DNA from: Acinetobacter sp. Ac_5812
GTDB lineage: Bacteria; Pseudomonadota; Gammaproteobacteria; Pseudomonadales; Moraxellaceae
Direction of reading: 5' to 3'
Length of the DNA stretch: 35,172 nucleotides
NCBI RefSeq assembly: GCF_013072695.1
Contig: NZ_LXUK01000016.1
Span: 1 to 35,172 of the forward strand
The position numbers and the translations under genes are program-made. The notes below the pieces were generated by a model that was not told where the DNA came from, ran no database searches, and was given only the letters and a program-made list of their open reading frames with translations. Numbering within the stretch: the first letter of the stretch is position 1; the number at the start of each line of letters is the position of its first letter. Below are positions 20,239 to 28,111 of this stretch, piece after piece.

Positions 20239-20640
20239 TTACCAAGGTCTAGGCTCTGGTGGCCGTGATGTGTATTCGTTATCCGTATTGTTTTCAGATT
20301 CATTGTCTTGGTCCAATTCTGGATCTGTTTGTTTGTAGCGGTTTTGGTAATCTTGCTGCTCAATTAAATCTTCTAGAGCCATTTCTTTAAAGTGGCCAAC
20401 AAGTAATGAACGTGTTTCTTCTTGGTATTCTGGTTCTTGCGCTAATTGACGACCAATTTCATTCGGTAGTTTATTGTCGTAGATATATTTTAGGTTGGTT
20501 CGTTGTGTTTGTAGTGTGGGTTGTGGGTTAAACTCGTCAGTAAGGGAAACTACTTTAGCTTCACTAAAACTAGCACCACAATTAAAAACGGCTCTGGTCG
20601 CGTCTTGAAGTATATCTTCTTCGTTCTGTATGTTTTCCAT
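20239..20640 (-). CDS. Hypothetical acidic protein, 133 aa
   Basis: This leftward gene lies 49 bp downstream of the one at 20690 and probably shares its message. The protein is strongly acidic and its C-terminal third (about residues 100-133) is rich in Asp/Glu/Asn and Pro, so probably disordered. There is one short helical region with Gln/Glu-rich sequence. No export signal is visible. The ribosome site is poor (AAAGG about 15 bases upstream). Such small acidic proteins on mobile elements are sometimes inhibitors or DNA mimics, but nothing specific supports this here. Confidence 0.6.
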   Translation of the reverse strand: MENIQNEEDILQDATRAVFNCGASFSEAKVVSLTDEFNPQPTLQTQRTNLKYIYDNKLPNEIGRQLAQEPEYQEETRSLLVGHFKEMALEDLIEQQDYQNRYKQTDPELDQDNESENNTDNEYTSRPPEPRPW

Positions 20641-20689
20641 TTGGCTTAAAACCTTTATTAAAGTCAGAATCTTAAAATTAAGATATGTA

Positions 20690-21103
20690 TTAAGATACCC
20701 AATTATACTTCAATAAATTTTCAATTTGTACCTTTAACGCTTCTTGCTCTAATCTGTCTAAACCTATTGTTGCGATGTTCTCTAAAAACTTGTCTTTATA
20801 CTCGTTGTAACTTTCTATATCGTCTTTTTTAATGGTTTTGTCTAGATTTAACGTAAGCATGAGGTTTAATACTTTTAATATTTTTAGGTTCTTGCGTTTT
20901 TTGAGAACTTCAATAGGATCTAATTCAAAAGTATTTATTTTATCTAGTTTTTCTTTATAAGTTATTGCCATTAAAGGGTTTATGCTTTGGTTGAGTATGT
21001 AGGATAACTCTAAAACAGTTATATCTTTCCCCATATCTTTAGATACAGATTTATTAATTTCCGACAGTAAAATTAAGTGAGATGTAAACTTTGCTTTATC
21101 CAT
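20690..21103 (-). CDS. Hypothetical helical protein, 137 aa
   Basis: The protein is predicted almost all helical, Lys- and Leu-rich, without signal peptide or membrane span. An AGAG element lies shortly before the ATG. It heads the two-gene leftward unit 21103-20239 and is divergent from DotA/TraY. The GTATATAC palindrome at 21166 lies 63 bp from its start and could control both directions. No classical HTH is clear enough to call it a regulator. Confidence 0.6.
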   Translation of the reverse strand: MDKAKFTSHLILLSEINKSVSKDMGKDITVLELSYILNQSINPLMAITYKEKLDKINTFELDPIEVLKKRKNLKILKVLNLMLTLNLDKTIKKDDIESYNEYKDKFLENIATIGLDRLEQEALKVQIENLLKYNWVS

Positions 21104-21165
21104 AATAGTCTCTTGTATTTAAACTAAATCATTAAAACAATTAGCAAGTCATGTTTAAACTTTCT

Positions 21166-21173
21166 GTATATAC
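21166..21173. promoter_or_regulatory. GTATATAC palindrome in DotA divergent region
   Basis: Fourth intergenic copy. It lies 63 bp upstream of the leftward gene starting at 21103 and 195 bp upstream of DotA/TraY at 21369. Because it is palindromic it may act on both transcription units. Confidence 0.5.
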
Positions 21174-21206
21174 CAATAACAGTTTTGTGGTACATTATTG
21201 CTAATT

Positions 21207-21275
21207 TAAAAACCATTGTTATTTGTAATAAAATGGTTTTAATGATTCTTTGGTTAAAAGGTATTAAGCCTTTTA
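21207..21275 (+). promoter_or_regulatory. Structured leader of DotA/TraY gene
   Basis: The region between the 21166 palindrome and the DotA start holds two inverted repeats. AAAACCATT (21209-21217) pairs with AATGGTTTT (21232-21240), and TAAAAGG (21255-21261) with CCTTTTA (21269-21275). Neither is followed by a T run long enough for a terminator. The 15-mer TTAAAAGGTATTAAG (21254-21268) recurs exactly, inverted, at 34814-34828. A leader RNA or a set of operator sites are both possible. Confidence 0.45.
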
Positions 21276-21368
21276 GTTAAACGTCTAACTTGTAATTTAT
21301 AACACTTTGCTTTTAGTCGTCTTAAGTAAGCGATGTATAAGAAGCATTAAAAAAACGGTGAGTTAGCT

Positions 21369-24300
21369 ATGAGTTTATTTTGTCAATCGACAAATCCGAA
21401 TTGTGATGGCGACCAAGCCGTTACTCTTCTCTCATCTATCTTTGGACACGACTTCATCAATGCGTTTATCAATGCGTCTGGACCAGCCTCGACAGTACCA
21501 TCATCAGGTTTACTCACTAATATATTATTAGGCGGTGTAGCTAGTGTGGCAATGTCGTTGGTTTTGGTTTTTGCGATCGGTATTGGTTTAACAGCACTTT
21601 TGAAAAGCGCCCAGGACGGTGAAGCTTTCGGGAAAGATTCAAAAGTCACTACGATGTTTTCCCGAATATTATATTCGATTATTTTACTTTTACCTACGGC
21701 GTCCGGCTACTGTTTCATTCAAGTAGTCGTGCTAGGTATGGTGCTATGGTCAAATAATGTATCCAATACAATTAATAATAGAACGTTAGGCGAATCCTTA
21801 ATGGCTTCGGCTAGTTTGTCAGATACGCACGATCATCAGCGTGACATCTTTGGATTTAGGAAAAATGCGCCTGTTATGCTTCGCCAGTTGCATTGTATTA
21901 ACGTTCTAAACCAAGAGTTTTATACTCTACCGCCAGCATTCGGGCGCTATTTTAGTGATGGTGCTTATGGGGGGAATGCTAATCCTGGTGTTAGCATGAC
22001 TGCAGTAGAGAAAAAGCAAAACTACATTGATAAAACCGCTAAAACTGCAAGTAACTGGACATCTGTTACTTATAACTTCGCTTACGCTGACAGCCGTTTA
22101 GAAGTTGGGGGCAAAAAAGAGCCGATCTGTGGCGGTGCTTCAATGAACGTTGTTAATCCAGCTGCGGTTAATGCTGAATTAATGAACATTCCTGTTTATA
22201 AACTTCGCCAATCAGATCAAAACAAGATCAACGTTGCTTTGGCAAATGTTCAAGCTAAGTTACAACAAGAAAAGAACAATCTATATCGTCAATTCTTTAT
22301 CGATTTAGAAAAGTGGTATATCGCATATCAAGTAAACCCTAATGCCACTGAACAGGAAGGAACATTCCCGATTAGTAAAGCTGCTATGGATGCTTTCAAT
22401 GCGCTAGTTGATAATTATGTGAATAAGAGTCATACCGTAACGAATAATGTTCTGACTTCTGAAAATGGCTATACTGCGGTTCAAACTGTTGTTAATACGC
22501 TAAATCAGCGCGGTTGGATGATGACGCCTGAAGCTCGTATTAAAGTAGGTCAATATCGCGCTATTGTTGAGAAGTATATTACTGAACCTTTGTGGACGTT
22601 CTCCCCTCCTACACTGAATTCAGCAATCATGAGCAACTCAAAAGGTGAAGCAATTTATAACACCGTTTATGTTGCAATGGATAATGCTGTTGGTAGCCTT
22701 ACATCCAACAATAATTGGGTGGCAAACGGCGATATTGCCGACTCTACCAACTTAATATCAATGTCTACCGATGGTGGTGACTCAAACAAAGTATCCAACA
22801 TCGATCAAAAGTTTTCGGCGTATGGTTCTGCTTGGGCAACAAACATTACTAAATCATTGGTAATGGGTGTATTGGTCGGTGAAAAAGGCGATGCGGAATT
22901 ATTAAATAATAATTCGTCTAGCTCAAATATCAGCCCTACTACATTGCACCGCAATACGAATGTTATCCGTAATATTCAAGATACTGGTGAAGCAATCTTA
23001 GTCTATAAAGCTGTGGCTCAAGGTACTGTTGTCGGCATGAAATTAGTCGTGCTTACTGCTCGTTCTGGTTCTGCACTTGTTCAATGGGTACCAGGGCTTA
23101 AGGGCGTAACTGAAGAAGGCACCAACGCTTTAGAATATGCCGTTGAAAATATCTTTGCTCCTATCCTTGGTCAGCTAGTAACGTATTTGACGATTCTTGG
23201 TGTGTGGATGGCGGTTGTTATTCCATATATGCCAATGATCTTCTTTGGTCTAGCTTGTGTGGGTTGGATCATCCATATCCTATACGCTGTGTGTGGTTTG
23301 CCTTTATGGGCGCTAATGCACATGATCCCTGAGCGTACTTTTGTCGGTAGCCAAACACAAGGTTATGTCACGGTATTAACGTTGTTCATGCGACCAATAT
23401 TTATCATTGTTGGTTTCTGGATGGCTGAAATTATTATCGGGCCAGCTCTTGTTACGCTTACTGATATGTTCTTTAGCTACCAAGGTGCAATGAGCATCGC
23501 TTATTCATCTAATACGTTTACAGTTATCTTTACTGAGCTGATTACGTTTATCTGGAAGTTCTTCTTATATCTATTCTTGATGACTTCAGCGATCTACCTG
23601 ATTTACGGGTTGGTATTTAGTGTTGCTGACCAAGTACAACAATGGATTGGTTCTGGATTGAATGGCGGTCAGTGGGGTGAAACAAACTCAAAAGAAGCTA
23701 TTCAAAAGTTTGGTGGCGCTGCAAGTACGTTGTCTGGTCCATCTCCAGCATCTCGCCGTCCTTTACCGCCTGGTAGACGTCCTGATGGTGGTAAGGGTGG
23801 TCCAAACAATCCGAAAGGTGGTGGTGGTGGCAATGGTGGTACAGGTGGTAATACATTAGGCGGTACTGGTAGTACGACTGCATATAGCCCTGTAAATATG
23901 CCAGCTAGATCCGCTTCTTTTGGCGCTGCAACTGGTGGTACAGGTGGTATTACTCCAAGTGGTGTCAGTGGTGGTACGGGTGGTACAACTGGTCTTGGTG
24001 CTAAACCAACATCACCTAGCCCAAGCCAAGGTCAATCTACATTCGGTATGGGTGCTACAAGTGTAAGTGGTACAAATAATACGCCTACTACTGGTGGTGG
24101 TCTATATGGTGCAAATGCTTACGGAAAAACAGCTTCTACGTTTAATCGTGGTGTAGCTAAAGCATCAGCATCTAAGACTGGTTCTACTTTCGGTAGTGTG
24201 AATGTTGCAAGTGGTACTGGGTATACGTATGGTACTGGTTCGACTCCTAATGCACGTTTTGGTGCTAGTTCTAGTGCAACCAAGAAATCTAATATTTCTG

Positions 24301-24374
24301 GCCGTAGCTCTATGACTAATCGTGTGCGTTCAGGTTTAAGCTCAACTCTGTCTAAGTTTAAAGGTAAACCTTAA
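21369..24374 (+). CDS. DotA/TraY family type IVB secretion/conjugation membrane protein
   Basis: This 1001-aa polytopic inner-membrane protein fits the DotA (Legionella) / TraY (IncI) family of type IVB systems. Two hydrophobic segments lie near the N terminus (about residues 50-78 and 97-128, with LLLPTASGYCFIQVVVLG typical of the family). A long probably periplasmic part runs to about 590. A cluster of membrane segments (about 595-765) contains LPLWALMHMIPE, matching the family's PLWAxxHxxPEG signature, followed by LFMRPIFIIVGFW. The tail (about 795-1001) is Gly/Thr/Ser-rich with GGTGG repeats and ends basic. GGTGAG precedes the ATG. DotA-type proteins are needed for DNA or effector transfer. 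The gene stands alone between a structured leader and a terminator. Confidence 0.85.
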   Translation: MSLFCQSTNPNCDGDQAVTLLSSIFGHDFINAFINASGPASTVPSSGLLTNILLGGVASVAMSLVLVFAIGIGLTALLKSAQDGEAFGKDSKVTTMFSRILYSIILLLPTASGYCFIQVVVLGMVLWSNNVSNTINNRTLGESLMASASLSDTHDHQRDIFGFRKNAPVMLRQLHCINVLNQEFYTLPPAFGRYFSDGAYGGNANPGVSMTAVEKKQNYIDKTAKTASNWTSVTYNFAYADSRLEVGGKKEPICGGASMNVVNPAAVNAELMNIPVYKLRQSDQNKINVALANVQAKLQQEKNNLYRQFFIDLEKWYIAYQVNPNATEQEGTFPISKAAMDAFNALVDNYVNKSHTVTNNVLTSENGYTAVQTVVNTLNQRGWMMTPEARIKVGQYRAIVEKYITEPLWTFSPPTLNSAIMSNSKGEAIYNTVYVAMDNAVGSLTSNNNWVANGDIADSTNLISMSTDGGDSNKVSNIDQKFSAYGSAWATNITKSLVMGVLVGEKGDAELLNNNSSSSNISPTTLHRNTNVIRNIQDTGEAILVYKAVAQGTVVGMKLVVLTARSGSALVQWVPGLKGVTEEGTNALEYAVENIFAPILGQLVTYLTILGVWMAVVIPYMPMIFFGLACVGWIIHILYAVCGLPLWALMHMIPERTFVGSQTQGYVTVLTLFMRPIFIIVGFWMAEIIIGPALVTLTDMFFSYQGAMSIAYSSNTFTVIFTELITFIWKFFLYLFLMTSAIYLIYGLVFSVADQVQQWIGSGLNGGQWGETNSKEAIQKFGGAASTLSGPSPASRRPLPPGRRPDGGKGGPNNPKGGGGGNGGTGGNTLGGTGSTTAYSPVNMPARSASFGAATGGTGGITPSGVSGGTGGTTGLGAKPTSPSPSQGQSTFGMGATSVSGTNNTPTTGGGLYGANAYGKTASTFNRGVAKASASKTGSTFGSVNVASGTGYTYGTGSTPNARFGASSSATKKSNISGRSSMTNRVRSGLSSTLSKFKGKP

Positions 24375-24386
24375 AATCTAGACAAT

Positions 24387-24419
24387 AAAAAATGGTGCTC
24401 AAAAAGCACCATTTTTTTT
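24387..24419. terminator. Bidirectional terminator after DotA/TraY
   Basis: AATGGTGCT (24391-24399) pairs with AGCACCATT (24405-24413) around a 5-nt loop, with A before and eight T after. It lies between the convergent genes ending at 24374 and 24436. Confidence 0.85.
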
Positions 24420-24435
24420 ATCAAAATATTCATAA

Positions 24436-24930
24436 TTAAAAGTTAATTTTCTGAATGTTGTTTTTGCTTGTAGAGTTAAAAATAAATCTACGAACGCCGA
24501 TATTAACAAGTTGCTGTTGATCTTTCTCTAGCTGACCAACTGCATGACTGTAAGCACGGTTCAAATTGTTATATGAACGGTTTTGCACAAGTAAGTCAAA
24601 GTTGTTGATACGCTCTTTTTCTAACTCAATTTGCTTGTTATTAAGCTCGATGTCTTTTGCTTTCATTTGGGCGCAAACATTGTTGTACTTGTTCGCCAGC
24701 TCATTGTGCTTGCTTGTAACGTCATCAATGTGTGCGTTCGCTTCAGCAACCAATTCGTTATACTGATTTGTAATACCTTTGATTTTGTTTTCTAGCATTT
24801 CAATGTGAGCTAACAAGGCATTTTCATTCTTCAGGTGTACTTTGTTTTGGATTAAAAAGTCTAATCCCATTGAAGCGCGGTCAATCGCTTGGTCGAAAGT
24901 AGCGCTTAAAACGTGTGCGTGATTTAACAT
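24436..24930 (-). CDS. Coiled-coil protein, 164 aa, function unknown
   Basis: I choose the ATG at 24930 over the upstream in-frame GTG at 24945 because GAGG at 24943-24940 sits nine bases before the ATG and would otherwise be coding. Residues about 35-115 are a long charged heptad-like coiled coil (for example LENKIKGITNQYNELVAE), followed by a basic C terminus (VRRFIF). There is no signal peptide or membrane span, so it is likely cytoplasmic. The family is not recognised. It is a single-gene leftward unit convergent with DotA and divergent from the peptidoglycan hydrolase gene, with GTATATAC at 25019 in the shared upstream region. Confidence 0.7.
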   Translation of the reverse strand: MLNHAHVLSATFDQAIDRASMGLDFLIQNKVHLKNENALLAHIEMLENKIKGITNQYNELVAEANAHIDDVTSKHNELANKYNNVCAQMKAKDIELNNKQIELEKERINNFDLLVQNRSYNNLNRAYSHAVGQLEKDQQQLVNIGVRRFIFNSTSKNNIQKINF

Positions 24931-25018
24931 ATTTAGATACCTCACTACTTTTATTAAATTAAAATATTAAAACCATGTAACCTTATTCTTAAACCTATCA
25001 ATAAGATTAACGCTATAT

Positions 25019-25026
25019 GTATATAC
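25019..25026. promoter_or_regulatory. GTATATAC palindrome, first of a pair in divergent region
   Basis: Fifth intergenic copy, 89 bp from the leftward start at 24930 and 147 bp from the rightward start at 25174. A second copy lies 63 bp further right. It could serve the leftward coiled-coil gene or both directions. Confidence 0.5.
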
Positions 25027-25081
25027 TATCTTAAAACAAAACCTAAAAACTTTTTTTAAAGTATAAAATAAGTATTTAATC

Positions 25082-25089
25082 GTATATAC
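25082..25089. promoter_or_regulatory. GTATATAC palindrome before hydrolase gene
   Basis: Sixth intergenic copy, followed by T (TATACT as a possible -10), 84 bp before the hydrolase start. This is the only intergenic region with two copies, matching its two divergent transcription units. Confidence 0.5.
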
Positions 25090-25173
25090 TTAATCCGTCC
25101 ACTTAGATATTAGGGACATTTAATAAGAAGTTAATTTATTTTAAGAACTTCCTTTAAGCCTGGCGATTCACTT

Positions 25174-27186
25174 ATGAAATTTAGACCCTCATTTCAATTA
25201 AAGCCCTTGAGCTGTGGCATTAAAGTCGCAATTTTAGTGACTTGCTCGGCTTTTATTTATACCGCTAACGCCGATCCTATTTCTGAAAACGTAACTGCTA
25301 CAAACGCTAATACGGCAAAAGTTCCTAACAACGCTCAAAAAATGATTTTCCATAAATATTCGATCATGCCGAATGATGGGCGCCGTAGTGCTGGTCGTTT
25401 TGGTGAATTTCGTTTGCGAGGGGGCGCTGCTGGTAGTCATAACGGTATTGATATTAGTCGTGCGAATCCTAATGACCTTACACTTAAAGCAATTGGTTCA
25501 GGTTCTATTGTCTCTTATGACACACGTTCATCTGGTTCAAGCAACCAATCAACCACTAACCCACTAATTATGCAGATGGATACTGGCGATCGAATCATGT
25601 ATCGACATACTGATCCATCGTATCAAAAAAAATTTAACGCTTACCCTGGTCAACGTATTCAAGCTGGTCAAAACATCGCACACATGTCAAATAAAGGCTG
25701 TGGTTCATGTGCCGTGCATTTGCACATTGAATATGGTGTAAAGGCAAAACGTGGGCTAGATGTTTGGCTGAATAAAAACTTAGATCAAGTTTTTAAAAAT
25801 CCATCCATTGCACTTCAGCAACGCGTTAAAGGATCTGCGCCATATGTGGGTAGTTCTGAATATAAGTTAACAGATCCTACGCCATATTTACCTCAGGACG
25901 TTGTGATTAGTGTCTCGCCACAAGGACAAGCATTAGAAAACAAATACACACCGTACTTGGGTAACACCATTAGGACTCAATGGAATGCCTTATATTCATC
26001 ATCAACAGGAATCACCCTCCCCGTTTCTTCATCGGTAGATGGCATTGCAGTAAAACAAGGCAAAAAGCTTCCAGCACTTGCATTTAGTGGCGATGTTTCG
26101 ATGGATGCTTATGGATCTGCACAAGTGCAAGTCGCTCAAATGATTGCTGACGGTACTATCTCACCTGAAGCAGCTGCAAGCGGTACCATTTATGCAAATG
26201 ATGTTGCTCAATATGCACCGCCTAGAACTATATTTGGTGGTACGGCTGATGATGTGGGTTTTGATATTGGTGCACTTAATTCTACGCCAGCAGAATTAAT
26301 TGAAAACATTGGTACTGGACGTTATGGCAACTCTAAATGGTTTAATGAATTAGCAACCATGTCGATGATGGGGCTTTTGATTGAAAAGCTAAACATTATC
26401 AATGCACAAAACTATTTGACTAAAGAGATCCATAAACAAAATGAACGCTTAGAGGCTCTTTTGGCAGCTTATACAGCGTCAGAAACTCAACGCTATTCTG
26501 GCCGTGTAGATGAACTTTATACGAAAGCTGAACAACCAACTGTTATTCCTGAAGTAGCAGTAGTTGAAATGCAACAGCTTTTTGATGAAGGTGGAAACGG
26601 GCAAGTTTATTCAGATGCACAAATCTTAAAAGGTGGACAAGGTACTCCAGATCGTAAATGTGGTTGGGGTATACCAGGTGCTTTTGGTGCGGTTAAAGAT
26701 GGTATTAAGCGTGTTGCTTTAAAACATGGTTATAACCCTAATGACGTTGCAGCTATTCTTGGTTTTGAATCTGGCGGTTTTAATCTTAAAATTGACAACA
26801 ACGCTGGTGCATATGGTTTAAGTCAATGGACTAAAATTGGTATAACAGATATTAATGCTTCAGATTTAACAGCGAGAGGAATACCAGCTTCAATTAAATC
26901 AAACCCTAAGCAAATCACTACCCTGAGTGCTCAACAACAAGTCGAATTATTAGATTTATACCTTGCAGTAAAAGCACGACAACGTAAAAGCGACTATAAT
27001 AATAAAACAATAGCTGGGTTTTATGCTCTAGTTTTAGGTGGACCATATAAAAGTCCTAGTCGTGAATATAATGCGAACAGAAACCTTGATAGAAACCCTC
27101 GTGATGGTGTTGTGACTTTAGGTGAAGCCGTTACATTTGAAGGTATTGTTATGCGTTTATGCCCTTACTATTCTGAATACCCTTAA
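25174..27186 (+). CDS. Secreted dual peptidoglycan hydrolase: M23 endopeptidase plus lytic transglycosylase
   Basis: A signal peptide (about residues 1-33) is followed by an M23/LytM domain (about 80-205). HNGID supplies H89 and D93 and HLHIEYG supplies H182 and H184, so the zinc ligands appear intact. After a middle region with a helical stretch (about 385-440), the C-terminal domain (about 495-660) resembles an SLT-type lytic transglycosylase. E532 in ILGFESGGF is the probable catalytic acid, followed by AYGLSQW. The protein would cut both peptide bridges and glycan strands in the periplasm to let the transfer channel through. Fusion of the two activities suits conjugation or phage entry. 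The ribosome site is weak. Two exported cysteine-rich proteins follow in the same unit. Confidence 0.85.
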   Translation: MKFRPSFQLKPLSCGIKVAILVTCSAFIYTANADPISENVTATNANTAKVPNNAQKMIFHKYSIMPNDGRRSAGRFGEFRLRGGAAGSHNGIDISRANPNDLTLKAIGSGSIVSYDTRSSGSSNQSTTNPLIMQMDTGDRIMYRHTDPSYQKKFNAYPGQRIQAGQNIAHMSNKGCGSCAVHLHIEYGVKAKRGLDVWLNKNLDQVFKNPSIALQQRVKGSAPYVGSSEYKLTDPTPYLPQDVVISVSPQGQALENKYTPYLGNTIRTQWNALYSSSTGITLPVSSSVDGIAVKQGKKLPALAFSGDVSMDAYGSAQVQVAQMIADGTISPEAAASGTIYANDVAQYAPPRTIFGGTADDVGFDIGALNSTPAELIENIGTGRYGNSKWFNELATMSMMGLLIEKLNIINAQNYLTKEIHKQNERLEALLAAYTASETQRYSGRVDELYTKAEQPTVIPEVAVVEMQQLFDEGGNGQVYSDAQILKGGQGTPDRKCGWGIPGAFGAVKDGIKRVALKHGYNPNDVAAILGFESGGFNLKIDNNAGAYGLSQWTKIGITDINASDLTARGIPASIKSNPKQITTLSAQQQVELLDLYLAVKARQRKSDYNNKTIAGFYALVLGGPYKSPSREYNANRNLDRNPRDGVVTLGEAVTFEGIVMRLCPYYSEYP

Positions 27187-27208
27187 TAGAGCAATTAAAG
27201 GAAATATT

Positions 27209-27619
27209 ATGAAAAACAGATTTTTGTCTTTATTGGGTTTTAGCCTTTTAGCATGTGCATCTTTTAATGCTAGTGCTAATACTAGCTCAGACTCTATTCG
27301 TGCTGAACTTGAAAAACTGCGCTTAGTAAACGTTAAATGTGCTGCGGTTTCTAACGATCCATTTGATGCAAAACACCTAAATTGCTATACAAATGTTTAT
27401 AACCGCGCAAGTCAGCTTGGTAGCCTTGCTTCTAAATATATTAATAATGAAGAAGCTCCGCGTGTTCTAGCTGATCACAATCGAAACTTTACTCAGTTAC
27501 TTGCTAACTGCGATCAGTTATACGCTGGCCAGACTGCAAAGTACAAAACACTAAGCATGCAATGTAAAGCGACCAACAAATTAGGTTGGGCAATGTTTAT
27601 TCCGGCATTAATGAAGTAA
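27209..27619 (+). CDS. Exported four-cysteine protein, 136 aa
   Basis: The ATG at 27209 has AAGGA at 27198-27202 and begins a typical signal peptide (MKNRFLSLLGFSLLACASFNASA), so longer in-frame starts from 27122 inside the hydrolase gene are unlikely. Cleavage after ASA would leave a mature protein with four cysteines. LLAC could also act as a weak lipobox. The cysteine pattern (about 14 residues between the first two, a third in an NCD motif, a fourth 17 residues on) is shared with the next gene, so the two appear related. The function is unknown. The periplasmic setting and linkage to a wall hydrolase suggest a transfer-apparatus accessory protein. Confidence 0.75.
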   Translation: MKNRFLSLLGFSLLACASFNASANTSSDSIRAELEKLRLVNVKCAAVSNDPFDAKHLNCYTNVYNRASQLGSLASKYINNEEAPRVLADHNRNFTQLLANCDQLYAGQTAKYKTLSMQCKATNKLGWAMFIPALMK

Positions 27620-27633
27620 TAAAGGATCAGATT

Positions 27634-28059
27634 ATGAAAAAGTTTTTAAGTTTAGCTTTGATATGTGCTGCTACCATTATTACGTCATCTGCCAACGCTG
27701 GTTATAAGACCAAAGCTGAAGCTATTCAAGCTTATAACAAGGTACAAGCCGAGTATCAAAAATGCGTATTTAATTATAATGAAGCGCGTGATTCTGAGTA
27801 CGGTTCACCAGAACTTAAGTGCAATACACCGTACAACCAATCATTAACACGTTTCATCAAAGACGTTCGTGCGGAAAGTCAAAAGAATGCTGCAGCTTGG
27901 CAAGCAATCAATATACAACATATTAAATTTAGCCAAAACTGTGATAGTCAAACTATGGTGAGTTCATACAATCCATCGTTTTTTATTCGTCAATCTTATA
28001 TGTGTGAATCCTCTGCTTTTACATCTTTAGCACAAGTGGCAATCGACCTTTCTTATTAA
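27634..28059 (+). CDS. Exported four-cysteine protein, 141 aa, paralogue of upstream gene
   Basis: The start at 27634, with AAAGGAT about seven bases upstream, opens a signal peptide (MKKFLSLALICAATIITSSANA) likely cleaved before GYKTK. The mature part has four cysteines in the same order as the preceding protein, including an NCD motif, though spacing differs by a few residues. The genes are 14 bases apart and most likely arose by duplication followed by divergence. Disulfide bonding is probable, and a DsbC-like protein is encoded at 32135-33040. The family is unknown. The unit ends at the terminator at 28071. Confidence 0.75.
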   Translation: MKKFLSLALICAATIITSSANAGYKTKAEAIQAYNKVQAEYQKCVFNYNEARDSEYGSPELKCNTPYNQSLTRFIKDVRAESQKNAAAWQAINIQHIKFSQNCDSQTMVSSYNPSFFIRQSYMCESSAFTSLAQVAIDLSY

Positions 28060-28070
28060 TTTCAAAACAT

Positions 28071-28100
28071 AAAAAGGGCATCTATAAGATGCCCTTTTTT
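28071..28100. terminator. Bidirectional terminator between convergent operons
   Basis: GGGCATC (28076-28082) pairs with GATGCCC (28088-28094), extended by five A-T pairs, with T run to 28100. It serves the secretion cluster ending at 28059 and the long leftward operon ending at 28112. Confidence 0.9.
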
Positions 28101-28111
28101 GTCGTTTGGTT

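Noticed and set aside
21151..21204. 17-codon reading frame MFKLSVYTNNSFVVHYC overlapping the GTATATAC site upstream of DotA
   Set aside because: There is no Shine-Dalgarno, and it overlaps the presumed promoter or operator, so a leader peptide is not supported.
27122..27208. Longer start for the first four-cysteine protein, overlapping the hydrolase gene
   Set aside because: The ATG at 27209 has a good AAGGA and opens a textbook signal peptide; the extension would bury it.
27586..27633. Longer start for the second four-cysteine protein
   Set aside because: The ATG at 27634 has AAAGGAT and a clear signal peptide; the added residues overlap the preceding gene.
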